A stretch of DNA of 64,000 nt from Glycomyces tenuis DSM 44171 (GTDB taxonomy: Bacteria; Actinomycetota; Actinomycetes; Mycobacteriales; Micromonosporaceae): positions 127,001-191,000 of the forward strand of contig NZ_ATYW01000011.1 in NCBI RefSeq assembly GCF_000427885.1, read 5' to 3'. A program made the position numbers and the translations under genes. The notes below the pieces were generated by a model. The model did not search any database, was not told the DNA's origin, and saw nothing but the letters and a program-made list of their open reading frames with translations. Position 1 is the first letter of the stretch; every line of letters starts with the position of its first letter. This document shows, one piece after another, positions 1 to 8,564 of the stretch.

Positions 1-1
1 C

Positions 2-937
2 CTCGACACCGACGTCAAGGCGTGCGAGATGATCCTCGCGCTCTCGGGCACCAGCAACGGGCGGCTCGCCGCGCAGGGCTTCCGGCGTCTCGCCGAGCGG
101 ACCGGCACCGACATGGCCGAGCTCGTCCACGCCTCGGCCGAGCGGCGGGTCGTCTTCACCGACGCCCAGCGGGGCCCGACCCCGGTGGGCTCGAGCCCGG
201 AGTGGTCCGGCAAGGAGGCCCACGACCGGCGCTACTCGCCGTTCACGATCAACGTCGAGCACGACAAGCCGTGGCACACCCTCACCGGCCGCCAGCACTT
301 CTACATGGACCACGACTGGATGCACGAGTTCGGCGAGGCGCTGCCGGTCTACCGGCCGCCCTTGAACATGGCGGAACTGTTCGGAGAGCCTGCGATCCGA
401 ACCGAGCGGCACAGCGGAGAGCCTGCGATCCGAACCGAGCGGCACAGCGGAGAGCCGGAGGCGGGTCCGACGGGGCGGCGGGAGGTGGCCGTCAGGTACC
501 TGACGCCGCACTCGAAGTGGTCCATCCACTCCGAGTACCAGGACAACCTGCTGATGCTCACCCTCTCGCGGGGCGGGCCGACGATCTGGATGAGCCCGGG
601 CGACGCCGAGGCCATCGGCGCGGCCGACAACGACTGGGTCGAGGCGGTCAACCGCAACGGCGTCGTCGCCGCCCGGCTCGTCGTCTCCCACCGCATGCCC
701 GAAGGGACCGTCTACATGTACCACGCGCAGGAGCGCCTGATCGACGTCCCGAAGACCGAGACCACCGGCCGGCGGGGCGGCATCCACAACTCGCTCACGC
801 GCCTGTTGGTCAAGCCGACGCACCTCATCGGCGGCTACGCGCAGTTCAGCTACGGCTTCAACTACATCGGGCCCACCGGCAACCAGAGAGACGAGGTCAC
901 GGTCGTGCGCAAGCGGACGCAGGAGGTGCGCTACTGA
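2..937 (+). CDS. narG: Respiratory nitrate reductase alpha subunit, C-terminal part
   Basis: This is the C-terminal ~311 residues of the Mo-bisMGD catalytic subunit that reduces nitrate to nitrite on the inner face of the membrane; the 5' part lies outside the window. The reading frame is open from base 2. Family landmarks include YRPPLNMAELFGEP, the run from RYLTPHSKWSIHSEYQDN to TLSRGGPTIWMSP, and the ending YAQFSYGFNYIGPTGNQRDE. Odd feature: a 22-residue insert made of two in-frame copies of an 11-residue unit sits in the loop between LFGEP and GPTG. The stop TGA shares one base with the ATG of narH, so the two are translationally coupled in a narGHJI operon. Confidence 0.95.
   Translation, partial: LDTDVKACEMILALSGTSNGRLAAQGFRRLAERTGTDMAELVHASAERRVVFTDAQRGPTPVGSSPEWSGKEAHDRRYSPFTINVEHDKPWHTLTGRQHFYMDHDWMHEFGEALPVYRPPLNMAELFGEPAIRTERHSGEPAIRTERHSGEPEAGPTGRREVAVRYLTPHSKWSIHSEYQDNLLMLTLSRGGPTIWMSPGDAEAIGAADNDWVEAVNRNGVVAARLVVSHRMPEGTVYMYHAQERLIDVPKTETTGRRGGIHNSLTRLLVKPTHLIGGYAQFSYGFNYIGPTGNQRDEVTVVRKRTQEVRY
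383..456 (+). repeat. 33-bp in-frame tandem repeat inside narG
   Basis: Two identical 33-base units (383-415 and 416-448) followed by the first 8 bases of a third. Each unit encodes GEPAIRTERHS. Because 33 is divisible by three the narG frame is kept, and the insert falls in a surface-type loop next to a pre-existing GEP. Confidence 0.9.
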
Positions 938-2643
938 TGGGCGAGCGGATCGGGAAGGTCATGGCCCACGTGGCCATGGTGATGAACCTCGACAAGTGCA
1001 TCGGGTGCCACACCTGCTCGGTGACGTGCAAGCAGGCGTGGACGAACCGCTCGGGCGTGGAGTACGTGTGGTTCAACAACGTCGAGACCCGGCCCGGCCA
1101 GGGCTACCCGAGGCGCTACGAGGACCAGGAGCGCTGGCAGGGCGGCTGGAAGCGCACCGCCGCGGGGCGGCTCAAGCCGCGCGCGGGCGGGCGGCTCAAG
1201 AAGCTCGCGACGATCTTCGCCAACCCGAAGATGCCGTCCATCCAGGACTACTACGAGCCGTGGACGTACGACTACGAGCACCTCCTCACCGCCCCGCTGG
1301 GCGACGACGTCCCCGTCGCCAGGCCGCGCTCGCTCATCTCCGGCGAGCCGATGGACATCTCCTGGAGCGCGAACTGGGACGACGACCTCGGCGGCGGCGA
1401 GGAGCTCGGCTCGGCCGACCCCGTCGTGCAGAAGATCGGCGACAAGGTGAAGTTCTCCTTCGAAGAGGCGTTCATGTTCTACCTGCCGCGCATCTGCGAG
1501 CACTGCCTCAACCCCTCGTGCGTCGCCGCGTGCCCTTCGGGCGCGATGTACAAGCGCAGCGAGGACGGCATCGTGCTGGTCGACCAGGACAAGTGCCGCG
1601 GCTGGCGGATGTGCGTCACCGGCTGCCCCTACAAGAAGGTGTACTTCAACCACAAGACCGGCAAGGCCGAGAAGTGCACGCTCTGCTACCCGCGCGTCGA
1701 GGTCGGCCTGCCGACGGTCTGCTCGGAGACGTGCGTCGGGCGCCTGCGCTACCTCGGCGTCGTCCTCTACGACGTCGAACGCGTCGGCACCGCCGCCGCC
1801 GTCAAGGACGAGCGGGACCTCTACGAGGCGCAGCTGGACGTGTTCCTCGACCCCGACGACCCGGAGGTGCAGGCCGCGGCCCGCCGCGACGGCATCCCCG
1901 AGCGCTGGATCGAATCGGCGCGGCGCAGCCCGGTCTACCTGCTGGCCAAGCGCTTCGGCGTGGCGCTGCCGCTGCACCCGGAGTACCGGACGATGCCGAT
2001 GGTCTGGTACATCCCGCCGCTGTCGCCGGTGGTCGACGCGCTCGCCGAGACCGGCCACGACGGCGAGGACGCCCAGAACCTGTTCGGCGCCATCGAGACG
2101 CTGCGCATCCCCGTCGAGTACCTCGCCGAGCTGTTCACCGCGGGCGACCCCGCGCCCGTGGAGCGGACGCTGCGGCGCCTGGCCGCGATGCGCTCGTACA
2201 TGAGGCGCGTCAACCTCGGCGAGGCGGCCGACGAGTCGATCGCCGAGGCCGTCGGCATGAGCGGCGGCGACATCGAGCGGATGTACCGGCTGCTGGCGCT
2301 GGCGAAGTACGACGAGCGCTACGTCATCCCCACCGCGTACGGCGTGGACGAGGCCGACCGGGGCGTCATCGACGAGATCGGCTGCGGGCTCGACTTCGAG
2401 GGCGGGCCGGGCATGGGCGGCATGGGCGGCCCGGTGCCGTTCGGGGAGGCCTCGGGGCAGCCGCAACCGGCCACGGTGGAGAACTTCCACGCGCTGCGGA
2501 GCCGCCAGACCAGCGAGGGCCGCACGAGGCCGCCGCGGCGGTTCAACCTGCTCAACTGGGACGGCAACGGCCACCCGGCGGGGCTGTTCCCCTCGCGGCG
2601 CGAAGCGGACGGCGGCGCGCCCGAGAACGAGGAGGCGCGGTGA
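937..2643 (+). CDS. narH: Nitrate reductase beta subunit, iron-sulfur protein
   Basis: 568-residue electron-transfer subunit that relays electrons from the NarI haems to NarG. Four cysteine groups are visible: CIGCHTCSVTC (Cys21, 24, 27, 31), CEHCLNPSCVAAC, CRGWRMCVTGC and CTLCYPRVEVG. The Trp in CRGWRMC replaces a cysteine, as in known NarH proteins, and marks the [3Fe-4S] cluster. The ATG at 937 overlaps the narG stop (TGATG), which fixes the start; the open frame upstream of it is only chance. The protein ends at a TGA that overlaps the GTG of narJ. Confidence 0.96.
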   Translation: MGERIGKVMAHVAMVMNLDKCIGCHTCSVTCKQAWTNRSGVEYVWFNNVETRPGQGYPRRYEDQERWQGGWKRTAAGRLKPRAGGRLKKLATIFANPKMPSIQDYYEPWTYDYEHLLTAPLGDDVPVARPRSLISGEPMDISWSANWDDDLGGGEELGSADPVVQKIGDKVKFSFEEAFMFYLPRICEHCLNPSCVAACPSGAMYKRSEDGIVLVDQDKCRGWRMCVTGCPYKKVYFNHKTGKAEKCTLCYPRVEVGLPTVCSETCVGRLRYLGVVLYDVERVGTAAAVKDERDLYEAQLDVFLDPDDPEVQAAARRDGIPERWIESARRSPVYLLAKRFGVALPLHPEYRTMPMVWYIPPLSPVVDALAETGHDGEDAQNLFGAIETLRIPVEYLAELFTAGDPAPVERTLRRLAAMRSYMRRVNLGEAADESIAEAVGMSGGDIERMYRLLALAKYDERYVIPTAYGVDEADRGVIDEIGCGLDFEGGPGMGGMGGPVPFGEASGQPQPATVENFHALRSRQTSEGRTRPPRRFNLLNWDGNGHPAGLFPSRREADGGAPENEEAR

Positions 2644-3332
2644 CCACTGCGGACGATCGGGCCGTCGCCAGGCAGGCCGCCGCGATGCTCCTGTGCTACC
2701 CGGACGAGGCGTGCCTCGGCAGGCTCGGCCTGGTGCGCCGGGCCGTCGCCGGACTGCCCGAGGCCGCTGGGCGGCCGCTGGAGCGGTTCTGCGAGCACGC
2801 CGCGGCCGCACCGGGACTCGAGCTGGCCGCGCACTACGTGCGGACCTTCGATCTGAAGCGGCGCCGCGCGCTGCACATGACGTACTACACCGACGGCGAC
2901 ACGCGCCGCAGAGGCCACGCGCTCGCCCGCGTCAAGGAGATCTACCGCGGCTGCGGTTGGCTGCTCGACGGCGCCGAGCTCCCCGACCACCTGGCCGTGG
3001 TCCTCGAGTTCGCCGCGCGCGGCGACCGCGGCTGGGGCGAGCGGCTCCTCGTCTCGTTCCAGCCCGGCATCGAACTGCTGCGCGGCGCCCTGCACGAGTG
3101 CGGCACGCCGTACGCCGACGTCCTCGACGCGGTGGCCGCGACGCTCCCGGCGCCGAGCGAGGAGACGCGGCGGCGGGCGCTCCGGCTCGCCGAGGCCGGG
3201 CCGCCGACCGAGGGCGTCGGCCTGGAGCCGTACGGCGGGACGGCCGCGCCGGGCGATGACGGCGCCGTCGCGCCGGGCGGTCGCGGCGCCGTCGCGCTGG
3301 GCATGCCGTCCAGGACCGGGGGGCCGCGGTGA
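2640..3332 (+). CDS. narJ: Nitrate reductase molybdenum cofactor assembly chaperone
   Basis: 230-residue NarJ/TorD-family chaperone, needed for cofactor insertion into NarG but not part of the final complex. The core typical of the family is present: LLCYPDE near the N-terminus, and HYVRTFDLKRRRALHMTYY followed by DTRRRGHALARVKEIYR. The last ~35 residues (Gly, Ala, Pro rich) look like a non-conserved tail. The start is GTG at 2640, overlapping the narH stop; the stop overlaps the GTG of narI. Confidence 0.93.
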   Translation: MTTADDRAVARQAAAMLLCYPDEACLGRLGLVRRAVAGLPEAAGRPLERFCEHAAAAPGLELAAHYVRTFDLKRRRALHMTYYTDGDTRRRGHALARVKEIYRGCGWLLDGAELPDHLAVVLEFAARGDRGWGERLLVSFQPGIELLRGALHECGTPYADVLDAVAATLPAPSEETRRRALRLAEAGPPTEGVGLEPYGGTAAPGDDGAVAPGGRGAVALGMPSRTGGPR

Positions 3333-4072
3333 ACCCCGGCTCGCTCGACTACCTGCTGTGGGGCGCTTTGCCGTACGTCGTGATCGCCGTGCTGGTGGGC
3401 GGCACGGTCTGGCGCTACCGCTACGACCGCTTCGGCTGGACCACCCGCTCCTCGCAGCTGTACGAGTCGCGGCTGCTGCGCATCGCCAGCCCCATGTTCC
3501 ACTTCGGAATACTGGTGGTGATCGTCGGGCACGTCGTCGGCCTGCTCATCCCCGAGCCGTGGACGAGCGCCGTCGGCGTCACCGGCGGGGCGTACCACGC
3601 GACGGCCCTCTCGCTCGGCCTGCTCGCCGGGGTGACGACCCTCGGCGGCATCGCGCTGCTGATCTGGCGGCGGCGCACCACCGGGCCGGTGTTCAGCGCC
3701 ACCACCGTCAACGACAAGACGATGTACCTGGTGCTCGCCTCCGCCATCGTCTCCGGGGTGGCCGTGACGATGCTGTCGGCCTACACGGGGCTGACCGGCG
3801 GCCACGAGAACGACTACCGCGAGACCGTCTCGGTGTGGTTCCGCAGCGTCTGGGTGCTGCGGCCGGACGTGGCGGCCATGTCGGCGGCCGGGACGGGCTT
3901 CAAGGTCCACGCGCTGATCGGCCTGGCGCTGTTCGCGCTGTTCCCGTTCAGCCGCCTCGTCCACGCCTTCAGCGCTCCAGTCGGATATCTGTTCCGGCCG
4001 TACGTGGTCTACCGCTCACGGGGCCGCGAGGCCGCCGGGGCGACGCGCCCGGCCCGCCGCGGCTGGAGCTGA
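3329..4072 (+). CDS. narI: Nitrate reductase gamma subunit, cytochrome b
   Basis: 247-residue membrane subunit that oxidises menaquinol and passes electrons through two haems b to NarH. About five hydrophobic helices are visible, with candidate haem-ligand histidines in MFHFGILVVIVGHVVG and in FKVHALIG, and the C-terminal FPFSRLVHAFSAPVGYL that is characteristic of NarI. GTG start at 3329 overlaps narJ. It is convergent with the MarR gene and only 7 bases separate them. Confidence 0.95.
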   Translation: MNPGSLDYLLWGALPYVVIAVLVGGTVWRYRYDRFGWTTRSSQLYESRLLRIASPMFHFGILVVIVGHVVGLLIPEPWTSAVGVTGGAYHATALSLGLLAGVTTLGGIALLIWRRRTTGPVFSATTVNDKTMYLVLASAIVSGVAVTMLSAYTGLTGGHENDYRETVSVWFRSVWVLRPDVAAMSAAGTGFKVHALIGLALFALFPFSRLVHAFSAPVGYLFRPYVVYRSRGREAAGATRPARRGWS

Positions 4073-4079
4073 GCTTCCC

Positions 4080-4529
4080 TCACTGCCCGACGCTGGCCTG
4101 CTCCAGGGCGGCGACCAGCGGCCTGAGCTCGGGGTCGGCGCCCGCCTCGTCGAGGGCCTCGCGGAGCGCGGCGTCGTTCGTGGGCCGGGCCCGCTCGAGC
4201 AGGGCCGCCCCGGCCTCGGTGACGTCGGTGTAGATGCCGCGGCGGTCGTCGGCGCAGATGGTGCGCTCGAGCAGGCCCCGGTCCTCCAGACGGGTGACCA
4301 GGCGGGTCGTGGCGCTCTGGCTGAGCACGACCGCCTCGGCGACCTCGCGCATCTGGAGGTGGCCGTCCCGCTGGCGGCTGAGCACGTTCAGCAGGGAGAA
4401 CTCGCGGACGCTCAGCCCGTGCTCGGCTTGGAGGCGGCGCTCGACGCGGGCCGCGATGCGCTCGTGCAGGGCGGACAGCGCGCACCAGTTCTGCGCCAGG
4501 GCGGTGCGAGACTTGGGGGCAGTGGCCAC
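4080..4529 (-). CDS. MarR-family transcriptional regulator
   Basis: 149-residue winged-helix regulator: FSLLNVLSRQRDGHLQMREVAEAVVLSQSATTRLVTRLEDRGLLER is the DNA-binding core, followed by a wing (DDRRGIYTDVTEAG) and the dimerisation helix. I chose GTG at 4529 because a TAGGAGGA Shine-Dalgarno sequence lies directly before it; the longer open frame to 4664 would run through the operator. It is divergent from the flavin oxidoreductase gene, so it most likely represses that gene and itself. Effector unknown, probably an electrophile or phenolic compound by analogy with other MarR/OYE pairs (inference). Confidence 0.9.
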   Translation of the reverse strand: MATAPKSRTALAQNWCALSALHERIAARVERRLQAEHGLSVREFSLLNVLSRQRDGHLQMREVAEAVVLSQSATTRLVTRLEDRGLLERTICADDRRGIYTDVTEAGAALLERARPTNDAALREALDEAGADPELRPLVAALEQASVGQ

Positions 4530-4603
4530 GGATCCTCCTACGGTGACGGCGGCCCCTCCGATGGTACCGCGCGCCGACATGGCGAGCACGACAATTACGA
4601 CCG

Positions 4604-4626
4604 CTTGCAATATACCGCGCTTGCAA
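4604..4626. promoter_or_regulatory. Probable MarR operator between marR and OYE gene
   Basis: Two copies of CTTGCAA (4604-4610 and 4620-4626) 16 bases apart, each centred on the self-complementary TTGCAA, lie between the divergent marR (start 4529) and OYE (start 4682) genes. The spacing puts both half-sites on the same DNA face. This is the normal architecture for MarR autorepression; binding is inferred. Confidence 0.55.
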
Positions 4627-4681
4627 GTATCGTCGGACCGGCACACCTCGTGATCCCTACTCAACGATTAGGAACACCGCC

Positions 4682-5776
4682 TTGTCCACCTCGCTCTTCG
4701 ACCCCGTCCGCCTGCGCGACCTCGACATCCCCAACCGGGTGTGGATGGCGCCGATGTGCCAGTACAGCGCCGACGCCGACGGCCTCGCCGTCGGCGCCCC
4801 GAACGACTGGCACTTCCAGCACTACGTCTCCCGCGCCGTCGGCGGAGCGGGCCTGATCCTGTTCGAGGCCACCGGCGTCTCCGCCGAAGGCCGCATCAGC
4901 CCGAACGACCTGGGGCTGTGGAACGAGACGCAGGCCGAGGCCTTCGCCCGCGTCGTCGAGCAGGTCCGCTCCTACGGCGCCGTCGCGGGCCTCCAGCTCG
5001 CCCACGCGGGCCGCAAGGGCGGCACCGACGCGCCGTGGCGCGGCGAAGGGCCGCTGACGGCCGAGGAGGGCGGCTGGACGCCGCTGGGGCCCAGCCCGGT
5101 CCCCTTCGACGAGCGCCACGCCGTGCCGCACGAGCTGAGCCGCGAGGAGCTGCGCGACGTCGTCGCCGAGTTCGCCGCCTCGGCGAAGCTGGCGCTCGAG
5201 GCGGGCTTCGAGGTCGTCGAGGTCCACGGCGCGCACGGCTACCTCCTGTCGAGCTTCCTCTCGCCGTACGCCAACCGCCGCGAGGACGAGTACGGCGGCT
5301 CCTTCGAGAACCGGGTCCGCTTCCCGCTCGAGGTCGTGGACGCGGTGCGCGAGGTCTGGCCGGAGCGGCTGCCGGTGCTCTTCCGGATCTCCGCCACCGA
5401 CTGGATCGACGAGGGCGGCTGGACGCTCGACGACACGGTGCGCTTCGCGCCGCTGCTCGCCGCCCACGGCGTGGACCTGCTCGACCTCTCCAGCGGCGGC
5501 AACGTCGCCGGGGCGCGGGTGGCGAGCGGGCCGGGCTACCAGGTGCCGTTCGCCTCGCGCGTCAAGCGCGAGACTGGATTGGCGACCGGTGCCGTAGGCC
5601 TGATCACCGAGCCGGCCCAGGCGGCGAAGATCCTCGCCGACGGCGAGGCCGACGTCGTCCTGCTCGGCCGCGAGCTGCTGCGCGACCCGTACTGGCCGAG
5701 GCGCGCGGCACGCGAGCTCGGCGTCGAGGCCGTCACGCGGCCGCTCGCCGCTCCGCCGCAGTACGCCCGCAGCTGA
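4682..5776 (+). CDS. NADH:flavin oxidoreductase, Old Yellow Enzyme (YqjM-like)
   Basis: 364-residue FMN-dependent ene-reductase, full length. It has the YqjM-class signatures: MAPMCQY with Cys26 and Tyr28, GLQLAHAGRKG, VEVHGAHGYLLSSFLSP with the paired active-site histidines, then NRREDEYGGSFENR and FRISATDW. These enzymes reduce activated C=C bonds of enals, enones, quinones or nitro compounds with NAD(P)H. Start is TTG at 4682. Divergent from marR with an operator-like repeat between, so probably induced by electrophilic compounds. Confidence 0.93.
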   Translation: MSTSLFDPVRLRDLDIPNRVWMAPMCQYSADADGLAVGAPNDWHFQHYVSRAVGGAGLILFEATGVSAEGRISPNDLGLWNETQAEAFARVVEQVRSYGAVAGLQLAHAGRKGGTDAPWRGEGPLTAEEGGWTPLGPSPVPFDERHAVPHELSREELRDVVAEFAASAKLALEAGFEVVEVHGAHGYLLSSFLSPYANRREDEYGGSFENRVRFPLEVVDAVREVWPERLPVLFRISATDWIDEGGWTLDDTVRFAPLLAAHGVDLLDLSSGGNVAGARVASGPGYQVPFASRVKRETGLATGAVGLITEPAQAAKILADGEADVVLLGRELLRDPYWPRRAARELGVEAVTRPLAAPPQYARS

Positions 5777-5835
5777 CGGCTCCGAGCTAAGGTCGGCCTC
5801 AGTAGCTTCAGTGGAAGGCCTGCCGAAGGAGCACG

Positions 5836-6663
5836 ATGCCAGAGCCCAGTGGACAGCCCCGCGGACGACGGAGCCCGCGCCTCGTCACCGCCGAAGTGCT
5901 GCGGACCGAGCGGCTCACACCGCGCATGACCCGCGTGGTGCTCGGCGGGCCGGGCCTGGACGGCTTCGGCGCCGACGAGTTCACCGACCACTACCTCAAG
6001 CTCCAGTTCCCCCGGCCGGGCGTGGAGTACCCCGAGTCGTTCGACCTCGGGCGGATCCGCGAGGAGCTGCCGCGCGAGCAGTGGCCCCTCACCCGCACCT
6101 ACACGGTGCGCCGCTGGGACGCGGGCGAGCGGGAGCTGTGGGTGGACTTCGTCGTCCACGGCGACGAGGGCGTGGCCGGGCCGTGGGCGGCGAACGTCAA
6201 GCCGGGCGAGCCGCTGCGCTTCGCCGGACCCGGCGGCGCGTACGCCCCCGCGGCGGACGCCGAATGGCACCTGCTGGCCGGCGACGAGAGCGCGCTGCCG
6301 GCGATCGCGGCGGCCTTGGAGCGGCTCCCGGCCGGCGCCAGGGCCCGCGCCTTCGTCGAGGTCGCCGGGCCCGAGGAGGAGCAGAAGCTCGAGACGGCCG
6401 GGGACGTCGAGCTGACCTGGCTGCACCGGGGAGGCGCGCGCGTCGGCGAGCGGCTGCTCGCCGCGGTCCGCGGGCTCGACCTGGGCGGCGACGTCCAGGC
6501 CTTCGTGCACGGCGAGGCGGGCTTCGTGAAGGAGCTGCGGCGGCTGCTGGTGCGCGAGCGGGGCCTGCCGAAGGGCCGGACCTCGATCTCCGGGTACTGG
6601 CGGCTCGGCTGCAACGAGGACGCCTGGCAGGCCGTCAAGCGCGAGTTCGACCCTCCGACGTAG
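5836..6663 (+). CDS. Siderophore-interacting protein, FAD ferric reductase
   Basis: 275-residue SIP/ViuB-family flavoprotein that reduces ferric siderophores in the cytoplasm to release iron. The N-terminal FAD domain has LTRTYTVRRWD (the RxYT flavin-binding motif) and DFVVHGDEGVAGPWA; the C-terminal NAD(P)H domain has LLAGDESALPAI and ends with ISGYWRLGCNEDAW, both hallmarks of the family. AAGGAG at 5825-5830 precedes ATG 5836. It is convergent with the sugar ABC permease gene (6-base gap). An iron-box-controlled ABC transporter lies elsewhere in the window and could supply its substrate. Confidence 0.93.
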   Translation: MPEPSGQPRGRRSPRLVTAEVLRTERLTPRMTRVVLGGPGLDGFGADEFTDHYLKLQFPRPGVEYPESFDLGRIREELPREQWPLTRTYTVRRWDAGERELWVDFVVHGDEGVAGPWAANVKPGEPLRFAGPGGAYAPAADAEWHLLAGDESALPAIAAALERLPAGARARAFVEVAGPEEEQKLETAGDVELTWLHRGGARVGERLLAAVRGLDLGGDVQAFVHGEAGFVKELRRLLVRERGLPKGRTSISGYWRLGCNEDAWQAVKREFDPPT

Positions 6664-6669
6664 GCCGCC

Positions 6670-7611
6670 TCAGCCCTTGATCGCGCCGGTGAGGACCCCT
6701 TTCGTGAAGTACCGCTGGAGGAAGGGGTACACCAGCAGGATCGGCACGGTGGCGAGCACGATCACGGCCATCTGGAGGGTGACGCCCGGCGGTGGCGGCG
6801 GCTGGTCGGCCACGGGGAGCGATCCGGGGATCGTCACGCCCGCGAGCACGTACTGCTGGAGCACCACCTGGATCGGCCACTGCTCCGAGTCGTTGATGTA
6901 CAGCAGCGCGTTGAAGTACGTGTTCCAGTAGCCGACGGCGTAGAACAGGGCCATCACCGCCAGCACGGGCTTGGACAGCGGCAGGACGATCCGCAGGAAG
7001 ATCCGCCACTCCCCGGCGCCGTCGATGCGGGCGGCCTCGATGAGCTCTCCCGGCAGGTTCATGAAGAAGTTGCGGATGACGATCATGTTGAACGCCGAGA
7101 TCAGGCCGGGGACGATCAGCGACCACAGCGAGTCGAGCAGGCCGAGGGCCTTGACGAGCAGGAAGTTCGGGATGATGCCAGCGCTGAAGAACATGGTGGC
7201 CAGCACCATGATCAGCACGGCCTTCGCCCCCGGCACCTGCCTGGTGCGGGCCAGGCCCCAGGCGAGCGTCGAGGTGAACGCCAGCGACAGGGCGGTGCCG
7301 ACCACGGTCAGCCACAGCGAGTTCCGCAGCCCGGTGGTGACCGTCCCGCCCTCGAAGATGACGCGGTAGGCGTCGAGCGAGAACTCCGTCGGGAAGACGA
7401 CCCCGGCCCTGGCCTGCTCCGGCGCGGCGAAGCTCATCGCGATCACGTAGATCAGCGGGTAGGCCATCGTCAGGACGATCAGGACGATCGCGAGGGCCTT
7501 GAGCGCCCGCACCCACGGCGGCGGGGGGTTCATCCACGGCGGCAGTCCCGCCGCCTTGCGGCGCCGCACCTCCCTCGGCAGCGGCTTGCCGCTGACGGTC
7601 GACGACGACAT
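6670..7611 (-). CDS. Carbohydrate ABC transporter permease, LplC/AraQ-like
   Basis: 313-residue inner-membrane permease of the CUT1 sugar importer class. About six transmembrane helices are visible, and the cytoplasmic EAA loop reads EAARIDGAGEWRIFLRIVLPL, the contact point for the ATPase. The ending PFLQRYFTKGVLTGAIKG is typical. ATG at 7611 overlaps the stop of the upstream permease gene by one base. No ATPase gene is in this operon, so a shared MsiK-type ATPase from elsewhere is likely. Confidence 0.93.
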   Translation of the reverse strand: MSSSTVSGKPLPREVRRRKAAGLPPWMNPPPPWVRALKALAIVLIVLTMAYPLIYVIAMSFAAPEQARAGVVFPTEFSLDAYRVIFEGGTVTTGLRNSLWLTVVGTALSLAFTSTLAWGLARTRQVPGAKAVLIMVLATMFFSAGIIPNFLLVKALGLLDSLWSLIVPGLISAFNMIVIRNFFMNLPGELIEAARIDGAGEWRIFLRIVLPLSKPVLAVMALFYAVGYWNTYFNALLYINDSEQWPIQVVLQQYVLAGVTIPGSLPVADQPPPPPGVTLQMAVIVLATVPILLVYPFLQRYFTKGVLTGAIKG

Positions 7612-8564
7612 CAGAAGATCCCCTCTCCGCCGAGGCGCTTGGCGAACTTGTTGGCGGCCAGCACGAGCACGGTGCCGATGACGCCCTTGAACAGGCCGGC
7701 GGCGGTCGCGATGCCCCATTCGCCGCCGAGCACGCCGCGGAAGTACACGAAGGTGTCGAGCACTTCGGCCGCCTCCATGCCGACCATGGGCTGCTGGAGC
7801 AGCAGCTGCTCGAAGCCGACGGTGAGGATGGAGCCGATGTTGAGGATGAGCAGCAGCGTCGCCACGGGCACGAGGCCGGGCAGGGTCACGTGCCGCATCC
7901 GCTGCCAGGCGCCGGCGCCGTCGATCGCGGCCGCTTCGTAGCGGTCCTGCGGGATGCCGGCGATCGCGGCGAAGAAGATGATCGTGCCCCAGCCGCAGTC
8001 CTTCCAGACGGCCTGCGCGACCACCAGGAGTTTGAAGGTGTCGGCGTTCGTCATGATGTCGAAGCCGTCGATCACCGCCGAGACGAGCCCGCCGCCGCCG
8101 AAGACCTGCTGCCACACCGAGATGACGATGACCCAGGACAGGAAGTGCGGGAGGTAGACGACGGTCTGCACCATCCGCCTGACCCGGCTCGACATGAGCG
8201 AGTCGAGCAGCAGGGCGAGGGCGATCGGCGCGGGGAAGGCGAGGACCAGCTGGAGCGCGGCGATGATCAGCGTGTTGCGCAGCGCGATCAGCAGCTCGGG
8301 GTCGGAGAACAGCGCGTTGAAGTTCGCCAGGCCGACCCACGGCGAGCCGCCGAAGCCGCGGAACGGCGTGTAGTCCTGGAAGGCGACGACGTTGCCGAGC
8401 ATCGGCACGTAGGCGAAGACCAGGAAGAACAGCGCGCCCGGGATGATGAACGTGTAGGTCCAGCGTTCGCGCCAGATCCGTTGGCGCAGCGTGAGCCGAC
8501 GCCGCGGCGGCGCCGGCCTCGCCGCGTCCTCGACCCTGGTGTCGGTGGCGGTCGGCGTGCTCAC
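7611..8564 (-). CDS. Carbohydrate ABC transporter permease, LplB-like
   Basis: 317-residue partner permease. The N-terminal ~30 residues are cytoplasmic and basic, then WTYTFIIPGALFFLVFAYVPM begins the first helix; the EAA loop is EAAAIDGAGAWQRMRHVTLPGL. The GTG start (8564) overlaps the stop of the solute-binding protein gene (GTGA), so the three genes form one tightly coupled transport operon. LplB-type permeases pair with unusually large binding proteins, as seen here. Confidence 0.93.
   Translation of the reverse strand: MSTPTATDTRVEDAARPAPPRRRLTLRQRIWRERWTYTFIIPGALFFLVFAYVPMLGNVVAFQDYTPFRGFGGSPWVGLANFNALFSDPELLIALRNTLIIAALQLVLAFPAPIALALLLDSLMSSRVRRMVQTVVYLPHFLSWVIVISVWQQVFGGGGLVSAVIDGFDIMTNADTFKLLVVAQAVWKDCGWGTIIFFAAIAGIPQDRYEAAAIDGAGAWQRMRHVTLPGLVPVATLLLILNIGSILTVGFEQLLLQQPMVGMEAAEVLDTFVYFRGVLGGEWGIATAAGLFKGVIGTVLVLAANKFAKRLGGEGIF

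Noticed and set aside
931-2811. 626-codon minus-strand open frame over narH
   Set aside because: Shadow of the GC-rich narH gene; Arg/Ala/Pro-rich translation with no domain.
5787-5805. CTAAGGTCGGCCTCAGTAG before the siderophore-interacting protein, considered as an iron box
   Set aside because: Only the outer CTA/TAG and central GGCC are symmetric; the match to the DtxR/IdeR pattern is much poorer than at 22261-22279.
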